A stretch of DNA of 6,397 nt, taken from Rhodospirillaceae bacterium UBA6608 (GTDB taxonomy: Bacteria; Pseudomonadota; Alphaproteobacteria; Rhodospirillales_A; Casp-alpha2). The notes under the pieces are model-generated. The model did no database searches, was not told where the DNA came from, and worked only from the letters and a program-made list of their open reading frames with translations. The stretch is from the NCBI GenBank assembly GCA_002433335.1, contig DJHY01000133.1, positions 1-6,397 of the forward strand, written 5' to 3'. This document shows, piece after piece, positions 5,916-6,397 of this stretch; position 1 is the first letter of the stretch; the number at the start of each line of letters is the position of its first letter. Position numbers and translations under genes: made by a program.

Positions 5916-6397
5916 TCAGGATTCCGGGGCCAGCGGCAGATTGACCAGCAGGTTCTGCGGCTTCAGCCGCACGCGCTGGTCCGGCGTCATCGCCAGGGCC
6001 AGATAGACCGGCCGTCCGCGCACGTCGGCAGCCATCTGGTTGGGGTCCTTGAAATCCAGGCGGAACAGGCTGAGCAGCCGCGCCATGCGGGCGTCATCCA
6101 CGTCTTGTCCCTGATATAGATCGTCGAGCAGGGCCGAAGCCTCGGCATCGAGCCCCAAGTGCCAGACCCATTTGTCGTCGTTGATTTCCTGGACCGGCTG
6201 GATCGAAACCTCGGCCTTGAGGAAATGGCGGATCCAGCCTTCGAGCACCCGGCATAGCGCATCCAGGCCCGGACGGGTGAAGGAGATGTCCAAGACCGTG
6301 TCATAGCGTTCGTTGCGGTCCCAATAGATATCCGCCGTTTCCGCCTGTAACACGTCCATGTCGATTTGCCGGGCCTGGGCCCCGCTGTCGACCACCA
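5916..6397 (-). CDS. Conserved protein of unknown function, C-terminal part (DUF6352-like?)
   Basis: Only the last ~160 residues are in the window. The frame is open to the right edge, and the GTG at 6395 is probably an internal codon, since nothing upstream can be judged. The segment is soluble and acidic. It contains a YWDRNERYDTVLDI stretch, then GLDALCRVLEGWIRHFL, a helical part rich in Asp (LDDLYQGQDVDDARMARLL), and ends RPVYLALAMTPDQRVRLKPQNLLVNLPL. From memory this ending resembles a family of alphaproteobacterial hypothetical proteins filed under DUF6352; that label is unverified. No catalytic motif, signal peptide or membrane segment is visible in this part. It converges on tadA with a 31-base gap. 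Codon use and base composition match the neighbours, and the protein-like composition argues that the frame is real. Confidence 0.8.
   Translation of the reverse strand, partial: VVDSGAQARQIDMDVLQAETADIYWDRNERYDTVLDISFTRPGLDALCRVLEGWIRHFLKAEVSIQPVQEINDDKWVWHLGLDAEASALLDDLYQGQDVDDARMARLLSLFRLDFKDPNQMAADVRGRPVYLALAMTPDQRVRLKPQNLLVNLPLAPES

Overview
The window is a dense, ordinary housekeeping stretch of a high-GC (about two thirds G+C by eye) Gram-negative chromosome. The protein sequences and gene order, especially tadA facing a divergent RsuA/RluB-type pseudouridine synthase followed by rsmD, look alphaproteobacterial, most likely Rhodospirillales-like. This placement rests on family knowledge and was not checked by a search. 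No mobile element, CRISPR array, tRNA, rRNA or other sign of an accessory island is visible, and no gap between genes exceeds about 75 bases.

Layout, left to right. (1) A plus-strand run: the 3' part of pgi (glucose-6-phosphate isomerase, cut by the left edge), then mutL, whose ATG overlaps the pgi stop in an ATGA, then after 36 bases an uncharacterised gene with a methyltransferase-like Rossmann pattern. (2) Converging on it from the minus strand, with a 25-base overlap of coding ends, is rsmD (16S rRNA m2G966 methyltransferase), preceded by an rluB-like 23S rRNA pseudouridine synthase; the two form a two-gene operon. (3) A 72-base divergent intergenic region carries a good sigma-70-type promoter for tadA that points to a leaderless mRNA. 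(4) tadA (tRNA A34 deaminase) on plus converges with (5) a minus-strand gene cut by the right edge, whose C-terminal part resembles a conserved alphaproteobacterial protein of unknown function (possibly DUF6352).

Functionally, tadA, rluB and rsmD form an RNA-modification group acting on the tRNA wobble base, 23S rRNA and 16S rRNA. The pgi-mutL pair joins central carbon metabolism and mismatch repair by translational coupling only; no functional link is evident. MutL carries the complete metal-binding endonuclease motif set and a beta-clamp-binding motif, so it is predicted to be the MutH-independent, self-nicking type.

I found no convincing undescribed system. The most open items are the uncharacterised methyltransferase-like gene, the right-edge unknown protein, and the leaderless tadA promoter with a GANTC site in its spacer.
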